From Reichenbachiella faecimaris (GTDB lineage Bacteria; Bacteroidota; Bacteroidia; Cytophagales; Cyclobacteriaceae), in NCBI RefSeq assembly GCF_900176375.1, contig NZ_FWYF01000003.1, positions 744,001 through 808,000 of the forward strand: 64,000 bases of DNA, read 5' to 3'. The position numbers were made by a program, and so were the translations under genes. Shown piece by piece: positions 13,347 to 22,858 of the stretch. The stretch's first letter is position 1. Each line of letters opens with the position of its first letter. The notes under the pieces are model-generated. The model saw nothing but the letters and a program-made list of their open reading frames with translations, ran no database searches and had not been told where the DNA came from.

Positions 13347-14093
13347 ATGGGTTTATTACAAGGAAAAACAGCTTTGGTGACAGGTGCTTCTAAAGGTATC
13401 GGACGTGCCATAGCGATGAAATATGCCGAACAAGGCGCTAATGTTGCATTCACTTACTTGTCTAGTGTAGAAAAAGGTGAGGCATTAGAAAAAGAATTGG
13501 AGGCCAAAGGTGTAAAAGCCAAAGGATACCGTTCGGATGCTTCAGACTATGCTGCAGCTGAGGAGCTGATCAACAACGTGGTAACTGATTTTGGGAGCTT
13601 GGATGTATTGATCAATAATGCCGGGATCACTAAGGACAACCTATTGATGAGAATGACAGTAGAAATGTGGGATGACGTGATCAACGTGAACCTGAAGTCT
13701 TGTTTCAATACCGTGAAGGCAGCTACTCGTACTTTCATGAAGCAGAAAGCTGGATCAATTATCAACATCACGTCCGTAGTAGGAGTAAAAGGAAATGCAG
13801 GACAAGCCAACTATGCTGCATCCAAAGCGGGTATTATTGGTTTTACCAAATCTGTGGCTTTAGAACTTGGGTCTAGAAATATCAGATGTAATGCTGTGGC
13901 TCCAGGGTTTATCGAAACAGATATGACTGATGCTTTGGACGAGAAGACGGTACAAGGCTGGAGAGATGCCATCCCAATGAAGCGTGGTGGGCAGCCTGAG
14001 GAAGTGGCAGACTGCTGTGTATTTTTAGGTGGAGACCAGTCGACATACATTTCGGGTCAGGTGATCCAGGTGGATGGTGCCATGTTGACTTAA
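13347..14093 (+). CDS. fabG: 3-oxoacyl-[acyl-carrier-protein] reductase
   Basis: 248 residues from the ATG at 13347. The longer open frame to 13248 adds no conserved sequence. Short-chain dehydrogenase with TGASKGIGRAIA (NADPH loop), NNAG, the catalytic Ser in ITSVVG and YAASKAG (Tyr/Lys near 156/160), and NAVAPGFIETDMT. It reduces 3-oxoacyl-ACP in fatty acid elongation. The length and the lack of indels point to FabG more than to a catabolic SDR. Confidence 0.9.
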   Translation: MGLLQGKTALVTGASKGIGRAIAMKYAEQGANVAFTYLSSVEKGEALEKELEAKGVKAKGYRSDASDYAAAEELINNVVTDFGSLDVLINNAGITKDNLLMRMTVEMWDDVINVNLKSCFNTVKAATRTFMKQKAGSIINITSVVGVKGNAGQANYAASKAGIIGFTKSVALELGSRNIRCNAVAPGFIETDMTDALDEKTVQGWRDAIPMKRGGQPEEVADCCVFLGGDQSTYISGQVIQVDGAMLT

Positions 14094-14106
14094 TAGAATT
14101 TTTTGC

Positions 14107-14143
14107 AGTCGGATCACCCGGCGATAGTCCGGGTGATCCGACT
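14107..14143 (+). terminator. Strong GC-rich hairpin after fabG
   Basis: Arms of 15 perfect base pairs (14107-14121 and 14129-14143) with a 7-base loop. Only a short T run follows, so termination is likely but not certain. A second small stem (AGCCCTG/CAGGGCT) follows near 14185. Confidence 0.65.
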
Positions 14144-14307
14144 GTTTCAAGCGCTGCTTCTGTTACCTGCAAGCCGCATGAGATAGCCCTGATAAACAGG
14201 GCTATGACGATGGAATATATTTAATAAAGCCAACCCCCTTTTCTTTTCCCCTCCCAATCATTATCTTCATTTTTTCGTACAATCACTTTCCATCATAAGC
14301 TGATATT

Positions 14308-16374
14308 TTGCCAGAAATAACCTTTGAACAACCCATTTGGTATGTGCCGCTTTGCTTGCTTTTGGCTGCAGGCATTTCCTATTTGGTTTACACCAAAAAA
14401 GCGCCTTGGAATCGTGCAACCAACTGGCTGCTGAATGGATTGAGATTTCTACTGATTTTTGTATTGTTGATTTTGCTACTTAATCCATTGCTCAATCAAA
14501 TGGTCAATGAAGTAGAACGGCCTTCTTTTGTCATTGCCATGGACAATTCCACGTCAATGATTCAGGGATTGGATACTGCCGTACAGCAAAAATTGGTGGC
14601 GGATGTAAGTGAACTGAAAACCAAACTAGAGGCCAAAAATTATGAGGTGTTCGTTCATACACTTGACGGTAAGCCTGCCGATATAAGTCAAATCTCATTT
14701 GACCAGAAAATCACAAATTTGGATCGCTGGCTACGGGATGTTCAGTCGAGCTATGAGGGCAAAAATCTTGGAGGTGTTTATTTGATCTCTGATGGTAAAT
14801 ACAACCAAGGCACATCTCCCGCTTTTTTTCCCTACAACTATCCTGTGTATGCGATTGGAGTGGGGGATACACTGCAAAAACAGGATTTGGTATTGCAAAA
14901 TGTATTGTACAACAAGATTGCCTATCAAGGCAATAAGTTTCCAGTAGTGGCTGAGCTGGTCAATCATGGGTTTGCAGGCAAGGAAACTCTGCTAGAAGTC
15001 AGAGGCAATGGGAAAGTACTCGCATCGCAAAGTGTAAAGTTGAATAGCAATGAGGGACTTACCCGTGTGGAGCTAGAAGTGGATGCAGGTGAGAGTGGCA
15101 TGCAGCAGTTGGATCTGAGATTGAAAGTGATGACAGGGGAGTCCGTGGCATCCAATAATTTCAGAAGGATCTTTGTGGATGTAGTAGATGGCAAACAGAA
15201 AATCCTTTTGGTAGCGCCCACACCACATCCAGATATCAAAACTTTGGCGGCTGTAATAGAAAAGAATCAAAACTATGAATTGACCACTTATATTCCTGGA
15301 ATCAATGAATTGAAGGAAGATAAATACGATTTGGTTATTTCTCATCAGGCCTACAGTAGATATAAACTTGCCAATGAAACTGTGCAAAGACAAAGAGAAG
15401 CAGGGGTACCATGTTTGCTGATCTTTGGAAGTAGATCTAATATCCTGATGGCCAGCAGAACAGAAGAATTATTCACATTCAGTCAGAAGGGAGCCAAACG
15501 AGATATGGTTTTTGGTGCCTTGAATGATGATTTCGATTTGTTCTCCTTGAGGGAAGATGCACGAGAAAACTTCAGTAGTTTTCCACCAGTGAGCGTGCCT
15601 TATGGTGAAGCAACTGTGCCAGCCAATGCTAAGGTGCTTATGTATCAAAGAGTAGGAAGTATCCAGACGGACAAGCCTCTATTGTATCTAATGGAGCAGA
15701 ACGGCCAAAAGTCCGCCTATCTTCTGGCGGATGGCATTTGGAAATGGCGCATGCAAGAGTTTGCAACCACAGACGCTTCGGATTCTTTTGATGATTTGTT
15801 TCTCAAGATGATTCAATATCTGAGTACCAAGGTGGATAAAAGGAAGTTTAAATTCTATCCAGAGAGCAATACTTATTTTGAAAATCAGACTGTGAAGTTC
15901 CACGCCGAAATATATAATCAGATCTATGAGCGAGTCTATGGCGAACAAGTGCAGGTGGTCGTGTCTAATGCAGATGATTTTATCAAAGAATACAACTTCA
16001 CGCCAAGCTCGGCCTATTCCAGACTAGAGGCTTCCAATTTCGAACCAGGGCTTTACAATTATCAGGCAAAAGTCACCCTCAATGGTAAAAAAGAAACGGT
16101 CTATGGCAAATTCTCTGTGAAAGAACTCCAACTGGAAGAGCTAGATCAAGTGGCTGACTTCAACTTGCTCCGCCAGCTGGCCTACAATACAGAAGGTAAG
16201 TTCTACGCTGACATGCAAACACCTTCAGCTGACATCAACAACTTCCAGCTCAAAGGCATTATCCATTCTCAGGAAGACATCTTCCCCATCATCCACCTCA
16301 AATGGATTTTGTTTATTCTCCTGACTTTGGTATCAATCGAGTGGTTTACTCGGAAGTATAATGGGGGGTATTAA
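14308..16374 (+). CDS. Large membrane-anchored VWA-like protein
   Basis: 688 residues from a TTG start. Two N-terminal transmembrane segments are followed by FVIAMDNSTSM, which resembles a degenerate MIDAS DxSxS motif of von Willebrand A domains. A long soluble part comes next, with one transmembrane segment near the C-terminus. The layout (TM pair, VWA-like, TM end) resembles Bacteroidota BatA-type or glutamine-amidotransferase-like membrane proteins. The function is unknown. No neighbours of the Bat operon are present. Confidence 0.6.
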   Translation: MPEITFEQPIWYVPLCLLLAAGISYLVYTKKAPWNRATNWLLNGLRFLLIFVLLILLLNPLLNQMVNEVERPSFVIAMDNSTSMIQGLDTAVQQKLVADVSELKTKLEAKNYEVFVHTLDGKPADISQISFDQKITNLDRWLRDVQSSYEGKNLGGVYLISDGKYNQGTSPAFFPYNYPVYAIGVGDTLQKQDLVLQNVLYNKIAYQGNKFPVVAELVNHGFAGKETLLEVRGNGKVLASQSVKLNSNEGLTRVELEVDAGESGMQQLDLRLKVMTGESVASNNFRRIFVDVVDGKQKILLVAPTPHPDIKTLAAVIEKNQNYELTTYIPGINELKEDKYDLVISHQAYSRYKLANETVQRQREAGVPCLLIFGSRSNILMASRTEELFTFSQKGAKRDMVFGALNDDFDLFSLREDARENFSSFPPVSVPYGEATVPANAKVLMYQRVGSIQTDKPLLYLMEQNGQKSAYLLADGIWKWRMQEFATTDASDSFDDLFLKMIQYLSTKVDKRKFKFYPESNTYFENQTVKFHAEIYNQIYERVYGEQVQVVVSNADDFIKEYNFTPSSAYSRLEASNFEPGLYNYQAKVTLNGKKETVYGKFSVKELQLEELDQVADFNLLRQLAYNTEGKFYADMQTPSADINNFQLKGIIHSQEDIFPIIHLKWILFILLTLVSIEWFTRKYNGGY

Positions 16375-16415
16375 TTTAAACTTGTTAATGAGATAAATTG
16401 AGATGAAATAGTAAA

Positions 16416-17075
16416 TTGTTAATCTTTACCTTCAGTGTACTTTTTTTAAACTGCGATCCAAAAAGTAGTGGTGAAAAATCAACGCAAATTGGTAAAGAAG
16501 AACAGCCAGCCGAGCTTCCATCTGAATTAATTGAGACGGATACAAAAAAGATTGAAAAAAGAGAACAAGTTGAAGTTGAAAATGTATTGACAGATACAAC
16601 ATTCAACAGACTCTATTCATTACTGATTGAATTGAATCAAACGAATAATGATAAACTTCTCAATTCCATTAATGTTGAATTTGACAAATATCTGAATTTA
16701 GAAAGGAAGCAAATGGATACTTTTAGGTTTGATGAACGCTTTTGGAATTTTGCAGGATATCCATTTTTTAATTCATTAAAGAAGGCTAATACAGAAAACT
16801 TGAACTTCAATATTTTTGAGTTTGTTCTCAAAATCAGCCCGTATTATGATGCAACCGGAGAAGTTGAGCAAGGTCTTACTGGACTGTGGGCTGAAATTGC
16901 TTATTTGAAAACAGAAGATTTCCTGAAATATATTGAACCAATGGACTCGACCACTCGAATGAAGGTTTTGCTAGAACCGTGGTGGTGGGAAATTCCAAAG
17001 GATTCATTAATGATCAAATTGGAAGACGATCAGCTAAAACAAGATTTTCAATATGTATTTACGGTAAGCGGTTAA
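16416..17075 (+). CDS. Predicted lipoprotein of unknown function
   Basis: 219 residues starting at a TTG, because a stop lies 10 bases upstream in frame and no ATG precedes the leader. The leader MLIFTFSVLFLNC has a lipobox-like end, then a charged linker. No family recognised. Confidence 0.5.
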   Translation: MLIFTFSVLFLNCDPKSSGEKSTQIGKEEQPAELPSELIETDTKKIEKREQVEVENVLTDTTFNRLYSLLIELNQTNNDKLLNSINVEFDKYLNLERKQMDTFRFDERFWNFAGYPFFNSLKKANTENLNFNIFEFVLKISPYYDATGEVEQGLTGLWAEIAYLKTEDFLKYIEPMDSTTRMKVLLEPWWWEIPKDSLMIKLEDDQLKQDFQYVFTVSG

Positions 17076-17129
17076 AATACTCAGTTAAATACCAGTTATA
17101 CAGTAACATTTCTCGCCATTGTAAGTCAT

Positions 17130-17285
17130 GTGAGAAACAATAATCCATAGTCAAGCGATTCTGCATCGTATTTCAATAGGATTTCTCACTTCACCTCCCT
17201 GTTGGTCGATTCGTTCGAAATGACAATAAAAGTTCGAACATCAATATAATGTGTCATCTCGACGACAGGAGAGATCTTAACGTCA
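17130..17285. repeat. REP-like intergenic repeat cluster
   Basis: Contains GAGAAAC/GGATTTCTCAC, TTCGAAATGACA and TGTCATCTCGACGACAGGAGA segments. These are variants of the GTCATTTCGA...GAGAAATC repeats also seen at 22434, 38522 and 38981. Non-coding. Confidence 0.5.
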
Positions 17286-17302
17286 TTAAGTGAGTGAACA
17301 AA

Positions 17303-17336
17303 AAAAGAGCGCAGGATTCACAATCCCGCGCTCTTT
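17303..17336 (-). terminator. Terminator of clpC
   Basis: AAAAGAGCGC pairs with GCGCTCTTTT. An inner GGATT/AATCC stem continues after one mismatch, closing on a 3-base loop. Confidence 0.85.
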
Positions 17337-17355
17337 TATGAAGGTAGAGTATTAT

Positions 17356-19920
17356 TTATTCCTCTTCTTTCTTCTCCTTCTTAGAAGGAGATTTTTTCTT
17401 CTTTACCGTGATGGTTAAGACCTCGTCTTTGGCTTTGTGATCCGCTACTAAAGTTTCTCCTTCAGCTACTTCGCCTTTTAGGATTTCTTCTGCAATAGGA
17501 TCTTCCAAATATTTTTGGATGGCTCTATTGAGTGGTCTTGCACCATATTGAGAGTCATAGCCCTTTTCCGATAAGAAGTCTTTGGCTTTATCCGTCAATT
17601 CAATGTTGTATCCCAAGTCGATGATTCGCTCCAGCAATTTGTCCAAAGTGATATCAATGATTTTGTGGATATGCTCTCTTTCCAGAGAATTGAAAGTAAT
17701 CACATCATCCAGTCTGTTCAAGAACTCAGGACTGAAAGTCTTCTTCAAGGCACTTTGGATGGTTGATTTCATCACTTCATCCAAGTTGTTTTGTTTGTTC
17801 TTGTTCATGAAACCGATACCAGCACCAAAATCTTTCAGATCGCGTACGCCAATATTCGAAGTCATAATTATGATCGTATTTCTGAAATCTACTTTTCGTC
17901 CCAAACCATCAGTCAAGATACCATCGTCAAGCACCTGCAACAAGATGTTGAATACATCTGGGTGAGCTTTTTCGATTTCATCCAATAGTACCACACTATA
18001 AGGCTTTCTTCTAACCTTCTCAGTCAGCTGACCACCTTCTTCGTACCCTACGTACCCTGGAGGTGCTCCCACAAGTCTCGATACAGAGAATTTCTCCATA
18101 TACTCACTCATGTCGATTCTTACAAGGGCATCATCTTTATCAAATAGGTACTGAGAAAGTACTTTCGCCAATTCAGTTTTACCTACACCAGTAGGGCCTA
18201 AGAATACAAATGAACCAATCGGCTTCTTCGGATCTTTCAAACCTACTCTGGTTCTTTGGATCGCTTTTGCAAGCTTGTCGATCACTTCGTCCTGACCAAT
18301 GATCTTTTTCTTGAGATCATCTTTCATGCCCAGCAATTTGTTGCTCTCTTTCTGAGCGACACGCTTGGCAGGTACACCAGTCATCATGGCGATTACTTCC
18401 GCCACACTGTCTTCATCTACAGTGAATCGCTGAGATTTAGTCTCTTCTTCCCATTTCGCTTTAGCTGTTTCCAACTGCTCGATGAGCTTCTTCTCTTTGT
18501 CACGAAGCTGTGCAGCTTCTTCATATTTCTGGCTTTTCACTACCTGATTCTTTTGCACCTTGATGTCTTCAATTGACTCTTCAAGACTTACAATTTCATC
18601 AGGTACATAAATATTGTTGATATGAACCCTAGATCCAGCCTCATCCATCACGTCTATGGCCTTGTCTGGTAAAAACCTGTCGCTGATGTAACGGTCAGAT
18701 AAATTCACACAAGCATCAATGGCCTCTTCTGTGTAGTTCACATTGTGATGGCTTTCGTACTTGTCTTTGATATTATTGAGGATTTGTTTGGTCTCATCCA
18801 CTGTGGTGGCATCTACCATCACAATCTGGAATCTACGAGCCAAGGCGCCATCTTTTTCTATGTATTGTCTGTATTCATCCAGAGTTGTGGCTCCGATACA
18901 TTGGATTTCTCCACGGGCTAAGGCTGGCTTAAACATATTGGAAGCATCCAAAGAGCCAGAAGCTCCTCCAGCCCCTACAATCGTGTGCAATTCGTCAATG
19001 AAAAGGATCACTTCAGGAGATTTTTCAATCTCGTTCATGACTGCTTTCATTCTTTCTTCGAACTGACCTCTATATTTTGTACCTGCAACCAAAGAGGCTA
19101 GGTCAAGTGTGACCACTCTTTTGCCAAATAGCACACGAGATACTTTCTTCTGAATGATACGAAGGGCCAAGCCTTCTGCGATAGCAGTTTTACCTACACC
19201 TGGTTCACCAATCAGAATTGGATTGTTTTTCTTTCTTCTGCTGAGGACTTGAGCCACACGCTCTATTTCTTTGTCTCGACCTACGATAGGATCCAACGCA
19301 TCCTCCTCTGCCATTTTGGTTAAGTCACGGCCAAAATTGTCCAACACAGGCGTTCTTGACTTGTCTCCTCCTTTGGCGGATTCTTTGCTAGATGATGATC
19401 CGCCACCTGCGCCACTGCCTGATCCAAAGAGTCGGGAAGAATCTTCATCAGGCTCGTCAGTATCGGATGATCCCATAGGGTGCTCCGTTTGGTATTCGAG
19501 TAGCTCCTTTACTACGTCGTAGGCTACATCAAATTTGTCAAGAATCTGAGTGCCTATATTATCTTCATCTCTCAAAATAGAAAGCAACAAATGCTCAGTG
19601 CCAATCAAGTGACTCTTGAAAATTTTAGCTTCTAGGTAGGTGATTTTTAAAACCTTTTCTGATTGACGGGTCAGCGGAATATTGGCTAAGTTCTTCACAT
19701 TGTTCGTGGCCGAACCTTTAGTAGCTTTTTCTATTGAAGCTCTGAGTTCGTCCAAAGACACGCCAAGCTTTTTTAATAAGCTCACAGCGACTCCTTCTCC
19801 TTCACGGATCATCCCCAATATCAGATGCTCAGTTCCGATATAATCATGACCCAGTCTCAACGCTTCTTCTCTGCTCAGCGAAATGACTTCCTTTACCCTA
19901 TTTGAAAACTTTGCTTCCAT
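17356..19920 (-). CDS. clpC: ATP-dependent Clp protease ATP-binding subunit ClpC
   Basis: 854 residues. Double Clp-N repeat ([22 protein letters not shown]), first AAA+ module with [15 protein letters not shown], a UVR-type coiled middle region ([13 protein letters not shown]), a second AAA+ module with [14 protein letters not shown] and [17 protein letters not shown], and a lysine/glutamate-rich tail. The UVR motif places it as ClpC rather than ClpA or ClpB. It unfolds substrates for ClpP, encoded at 48042. It stands alone with its own terminator. No CIRCE-type inverted repeat was seen upstream. Confidence 0.95.
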   Translation of the reverse strand: MEAKFSNRVKEVISLSREEALRLGHDYIGTEHLILGMIREGEGVAVSLLKKLGVSLDELRASIEKATKGSATNNVKNLANIPLTRQSEKVLKITYLEAKIFKSHLIGTEHLLLSILRDEDNIGTQILDKFDVAYDVVKELLEYQTEHPMGSSDTDEPDEDSSRLFGSGSGAGGGSSSSKESAKGGDKSRTPVLDNFGRDLTKMAEEDALDPIVGRDKEIERVAQVLSRRKKNNPILIGEPGVGKTAIAEGLALRIIQKKVSRVLFGKRVVTLDLASLVAGTKYRGQFEERMKAVMNEIEKSPEVILFIDELHTIVGAGGASGSLDASNMFKPALARGEIQCIGATTLDEYRQYIEKDGALARRFQIVMVDATTVDETKQILNNIKDKYESHHNVNYTEEAIDACVNLSDRYISDRFLPDKAIDVMDEAGSRVHINNIYVPDEIVSLEESIEDIKVQKNQVVKSQKYEEAAQLRDKEKKLIEQLETAKAKWEEETKSQRFTVDEDSVAEVIAMMTGVPAKRVAQKESNKLLGMKDDLKKKIIGQDEVIDKLAKAIQRTRVGLKDPKKPIGSFVFLGPTGVGKTELAKVLSQYLFDKDDALVRIDMSEYMEKFSVSRLVGAPPGYVGYEEGGQLTEKVRRKPYSVVLLDEIEKAHPDVFNILLQVLDDGILTDGLGRKVDFRNTIIIMTSNIGVRDLKDFGAGIGFMNKNKQNNLDEVMKSTIQSALKKTFSPEFLNRLDDVITFNSLEREHIHKIIDITLDKLLERIIDLGYNIELTDKAKDFLSEKGYDSQYGARPLNRAIQKYLEDPIAEEILKGEVAEGETLVADHKAKDEVLTITVKKKKSPSKKEKKEEE

Positions 19921-20021
19921 ACGCTACTTTGTGTGTAGTAAAAATAAATTTTAATCTTCTAAAATCTAAACATTAACCCAAAAACGAAATAATTAATTGA
20001 ATCGTTTCCCGACTTTAGAAT

Positions 20022-20627
20022 TTACAAGTATTTGTCCGCATCTGGCCCAACACAGCTGAGCAAATCCAGAATGCTGAGGTTAGTAGCAAATTTGCTACCA
20101 AACAGTTGTTGATACGGGATAGGGGTGAAATACTCTCTGCAAATATAATCTGATTTCGGGTGGATTACCGAACGAATGTCTTCCGTTTCGTCGAATGGCC
20201 CTTTTTCATAGGTGGATGTGTATTTTATCTCGGTGTCAATATTGAGGACTTTGAGACAGAATGTCAGCACTTCATTGTTTAGCCCTAGAAGTGTCTCATG
20301 CTTTTTGTATAAAATTTTATGGAGATAGGGCTCATAATATTCAAAAAATGGTGATTTGTTGTAGGCCGAAATAATAGCTCGCCAATGATTATTAAGCCAT
20401 TTTTGTCCATAGTCTATTTTAATTTCGTCCATGGGAATATTTTTATTTCCACCAATCATTGGAATGGCTAGAGGGAGCACTCGATTCGCATCCAAAATGT
20501 AGCAGCGATTTCGGTAAGTCTGTTTGACAAAATGCTCTTTGGTTTCAATCCAAACTTCCTTTCGATTTTTGATCACGCTAAAATATTCCAGACATGGAAA
20601 GTACTGACTCTCTATCAACGTTCTCAT
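20022..20627 (-). CDS. WbqC-like family protein
   Basis: 201 residues. The start (ESQYFPCLEYFSVI) and the internal FVKQTYRNRCYI and WLNNHWRAIISAY segments match the WbqC-like family, annotated around surface polysaccharide synthesis but biochemically unclear. The start overlaps the end of the upstream Sua5-like gene by 4 bases, so translation is coupled. Confidence 0.8.
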   Translation of the reverse strand: MRTLIESQYFPCLEYFSVIKNRKEVWIETKEHFVKQTYRNRCYILDANRVLPLAIPMIGGNKNIPMDEIKIDYGQKWLNNHWRAIISAYNKSPFFEYYEPYLHKILYKKHETLLGLNNEVLTFCLKVLNIDTEIKYTSTYEKGPFDETEDIRSVIHPKSDYICREYFTPIPYQQLFGSKFATNLSILDLLSCVGPDADKYL

Positions 20628-21250
20628 AGATATTCACTCAAGTCACCAAGGCCTTCTCTTATCAATTCAGGTTCGTCAGAAGTGCAATCAACCACGGTAC
20701 TGGCTACTACCTCTCCATAGCCTCCATCAATCACAATATCCACCAACCCGTCGTACTTTTCATAAATCAGTTCTGGATCTGTTGAATATTCCAAGATATC
20801 ATCATCGTCGTGAATGGAAGTGGTGATGATTGGGTTACCCAACATCCGAACAATCTCTCTTGGTATATTGTTATTGGGCACGCGGATACCAACTGTTTTC
20901 TTAGAAGCATTTAAAAGCTTTGGTACTTTATTACTGGCATTCAATATGAAAGTAAATGGGCCAGGCAAGGCCTTTTTCATCAATTTGAATACAGGGTTGG
21001 GAAGTGACTTGGTGTATTCCGAAATGTGGCTCAGATCATAACAGATGAAAGAAAAATTTGTTTTTCCTTTCATCTGCTTTAGTCTTCTGATTTTATCTAT
21101 GGCTTTGGTGTTAAAAATACTGCAACCCATGCCATAGACTGTATCCGTAGGATAAATGATCACACCTCCATTTTCCAATGTCTTGACAATGGTACTTATT
21201 TTTTGAGGATCAGGGTTTTCCTCGTAGAGTTTTATAAAAGCTGTCTCCAT
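20624..21250 (-). CDS. Sua5/YciO/YrdC family protein
   Basis: 208 residues from the ATG at 21250; the open frame upstream lacks family sequence. GGVIIYPTDTVYGMGC, LKQMKGKTNFSFICYD and the LPGPFTFILNA segments are typical of the YrdC fold, which binds ATP and threonine in making threonylcarbamoyl-AMP for tRNA t6A37. The MKGKTNFSFIC spacing and short length favour the YciO subgroup, whose role is less clear. It overlaps the WbqC-like gene. Confidence 0.82.
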   Translation of the reverse strand: METAFIKLYEENPDPQKISTIVKTLENGGVIIYPTDTVYGMGCSIFNTKAIDKIRRLKQMKGKTNFSFICYDLSHISEYTKSLPNPVFKLMKKALPGPFTFILNASNKVPKLLNASKKTVGIRVPNNNIPREIVRMLGNPIITTSIHDDDDILEYSTDPELIYEKYDGLVDIVIDGGYGEVVASTVVDCTSDEPELIREGLGDLSEYL

Positions 21251-21294
21251 GATTTCGAGGCTAAAATTAAAACAATTGTATGAGAATGAGGCCC

Positions 21295-21345
21295 GAAGTC
21301 GGAAGTCCAGAGATTGAAAAAAACTTCTGACTTCAGTCTTCCGAC
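21295..21345. repeat. Inverted repeat between divergent Sua5-like and mltG genes
   Basis: GTCGGAAG (21298) pairs with CTTCCGAC (21338), with nested GAAGTC/GACTTC. It may be a dispersed palindrome or an operator. Confidence 0.4.
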
Positions 21346-21363
21346 ATAATTGTTGACTTCTAT

Positions 21364-21371
21364 TACTTTTG
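21364..21371 (+). promoter_or_regulatory. -7 promoter element for mltG
   Basis: TACTTTTG fits the Bacteroidota consensus TAnnTTTG. It ends 6 bases before the ATG, which would give a very short leader. No good -33 TTTG was seen at the right distance. Confidence 0.35.
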
Positions 21372-21377
21372 CCGCCA

Positions 21378-22415
21378 ATGGATAAAAAGAAAATAGTAAT
21401 GGGTTCTGCAATCGTGGCTTTTTCCATGATGCTTTCCTCTTTTGGTTTTTACTTCTGGCAAATGATCTATTCTCCCAATTTTTTGGTGGAACAAGACCCA
21501 AAACCTCTCATGATTCGTACAGGATCAACTTTCAAAGAAGTGCAAAATCAATTGTATAATGGCAGATATGTGAATGACCTGGTGTCGTTTAGCTTCTTGT
21601 CTAAAATGATGGACTATGATAAGCTTGTCAAGCCAGGGTTGTACCTTATAGAGCCAGGGATGACCAACGTACAAGTAATCAGAATGCTCAGATCGGGAGA
21701 TCAGACGGAGGTCAATGTCACATTTAACAATGCTCGATTGCTGTCTGATTTGCCAGAGAAGCTTACCAGAAATCTTGAAATCACAGAGGAGCAATTGGCG
21801 AATCTTATTCTCAATGATTCCATTCAACAATCACTGGGGTTTGATAGTTTGAATTTTATAGGAATGTTTATTCCAAATACCTACAAAATGTGGTGGAACA
21901 CCACGCCAGACAACTTGTTGAGCAGGCTCAAAAAAGAGTATGACAAATTTTGGCATGCGGAACGTTTAGCGAAAGCAAAGGAGATGGGACTTACCCCTAA
22001 AGAGGTTTCTGTATTGGCTTCCATAGTGCAGGCCGAAACTATTCAAAGTGATGAGTTAAAAGTGGTGGCTGGACTTTATTACAATAGGATACGCAGAGGC
22101 ATTCCATTGATGGCTGATCCGACCTTGGTATTTGCAAGTAGGGATTTTGAGATTCGTCGGGTTTTGAACAAGCACAAAACAATCGATTCTCCTTACAATA
22201 CTTATATAAATGCTGGCCTGCCTCCCGGGCCTATCAACATGCCTCATATCAATTCATTGGATGCCGTTTTGAATTATGACAAACACAAGTATTTGTACAT
22301 GTGTGCTAAAGAAGATTTTTCGGGAAGACACAACTTTGCTACTAATCTGATTGACCATAATCGCAATGCTGAGAAATTTCAAAGAGCAATGAATAAGGCT
22401 GGGATTTATAAGTAA
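21378..22415 (+). CDS. mltG: Endolytic murein transglycosylase MltG
   Basis: 345 residues from the ATG at 21378 (the frame opens at a TTG 9 bases earlier). One N-terminal transmembrane helix, a LysM-like part, then the YceG catalytic domain with the Glu in LASIVQAETI, PLMADPTLVFA, SPYNTYINAGLPPGPI and the closing FSGRHNFATN. It cleaves nascent glycan strands in the periplasm and sets their length. Confidence 0.92.
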   Translation: MDKKKIVMGSAIVAFSMMLSSFGFYFWQMIYSPNFLVEQDPKPLMIRTGSTFKEVQNQLYNGRYVNDLVSFSFLSKMMDYDKLVKPGLYLIEPGMTNVQVIRMLRSGDQTEVNVTFNNARLLSDLPEKLTRNLEITEEQLANLILNDSIQQSLGFDSLNFIGMFIPNTYKMWWNTTPDNLLSRLKKEYDKFWHAERLAKAKEMGLTPKEVSVLASIVQAETIQSDELKVVAGLYYNRIRRGIPLMADPTLVFASRDFEIRRVLNKHKTIDSPYNTYINAGLPPGPINMPHINSLDAVLNYDKHKYLYMCAKEDFSGRHNFATNLIDHNRNAEKFQRAMNKAGIYK

Positions 22416-22433
22416 GCACTATTTGATTGTTGT

Positions 22434-22510
22434 TGTCATTTCGAACGAATGTGAAAAATCTTGTCTGCGGATGATAGAATGTAAAGATTTCTCATCTTGT
22501 CGAAAAGACA
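22434..22510. repeat. REP-like repeat with GTCATTTCGA ends
   Basis: Begins TTGTCATTTCGAACG and ends TTGTCGAAAAGACA in inverted orientation, with AAATCTT and AGATTT inside. It is related to 38522-38598. It fills the gap before the alkyltransferase-like gene. Confidence 0.5.
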
Positions 22511-22525
22511 TAAAATGTTAATAGT

Positions 22526-22858
22526 ATGAAAGAACACTCCTTTTTCAATGACGTCTACGAAGTGGTTAAACTCATTCCGAAAGGTAGAGTAACCAACTAT
22601 GGCGCGATTGGAAAATACCTGGGCTCAGGCCTCAGCGCCAGAATGGTAGGTTGGGCCATGAATGCCGCTCATGGTCAGTCAGATGTGCCAGCCCACCGTG
22701 TGGTGAATAGTCAAGGTCTTTTAACTGGTAAGATGCATTTTGCAACCCCAAATGCCATGCAGGAAATGTTGGAAGCTGAAGGTTTGACTGTTGTCAAGGA
22801 CAAAATCCAAAACTTCAAAGAGCACTTCTGGGATCCGGCTGTGGAGCTGGAATTATGA
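22526..22858 (+). CDS. Alkyltransferase-like (ATL) DNA-repair protein
   Basis: 110 residues covering only the DNA-binding domain of O6-alkylguanine transferases: IPKGRVTNYGAIGKYLG, RMVGWAMNAA, and VPAHRVV where true MGMTs have PCHR. Replacing the acceptor Cys with Ala (about residue 56) removes transfer activity and marks ATL proteins. ATLs bind and flip alkylated guanine and hand it to nucleotide excision repair. The stop overlaps the end of the convergent symporter gene. Confidence 0.85.
   Translation: MKEHSFFNDVYEVVKLIPKGRVTNYGAIGKYLGSGLSARMVGWAMNAAHGQSDVPAHRVVNSQGLLTGKMHFATPNAMQEMLEAEGLTVVKDKIQNFKEHFWDPAVELEL

Noticed and set aside
19921-20021. CIRCE or CtsR-type operator upstream of clpC
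   Set aside because: No 9-base inverted repeat of the CIRCE type or CtsR heptad repeat was seen in the gap.
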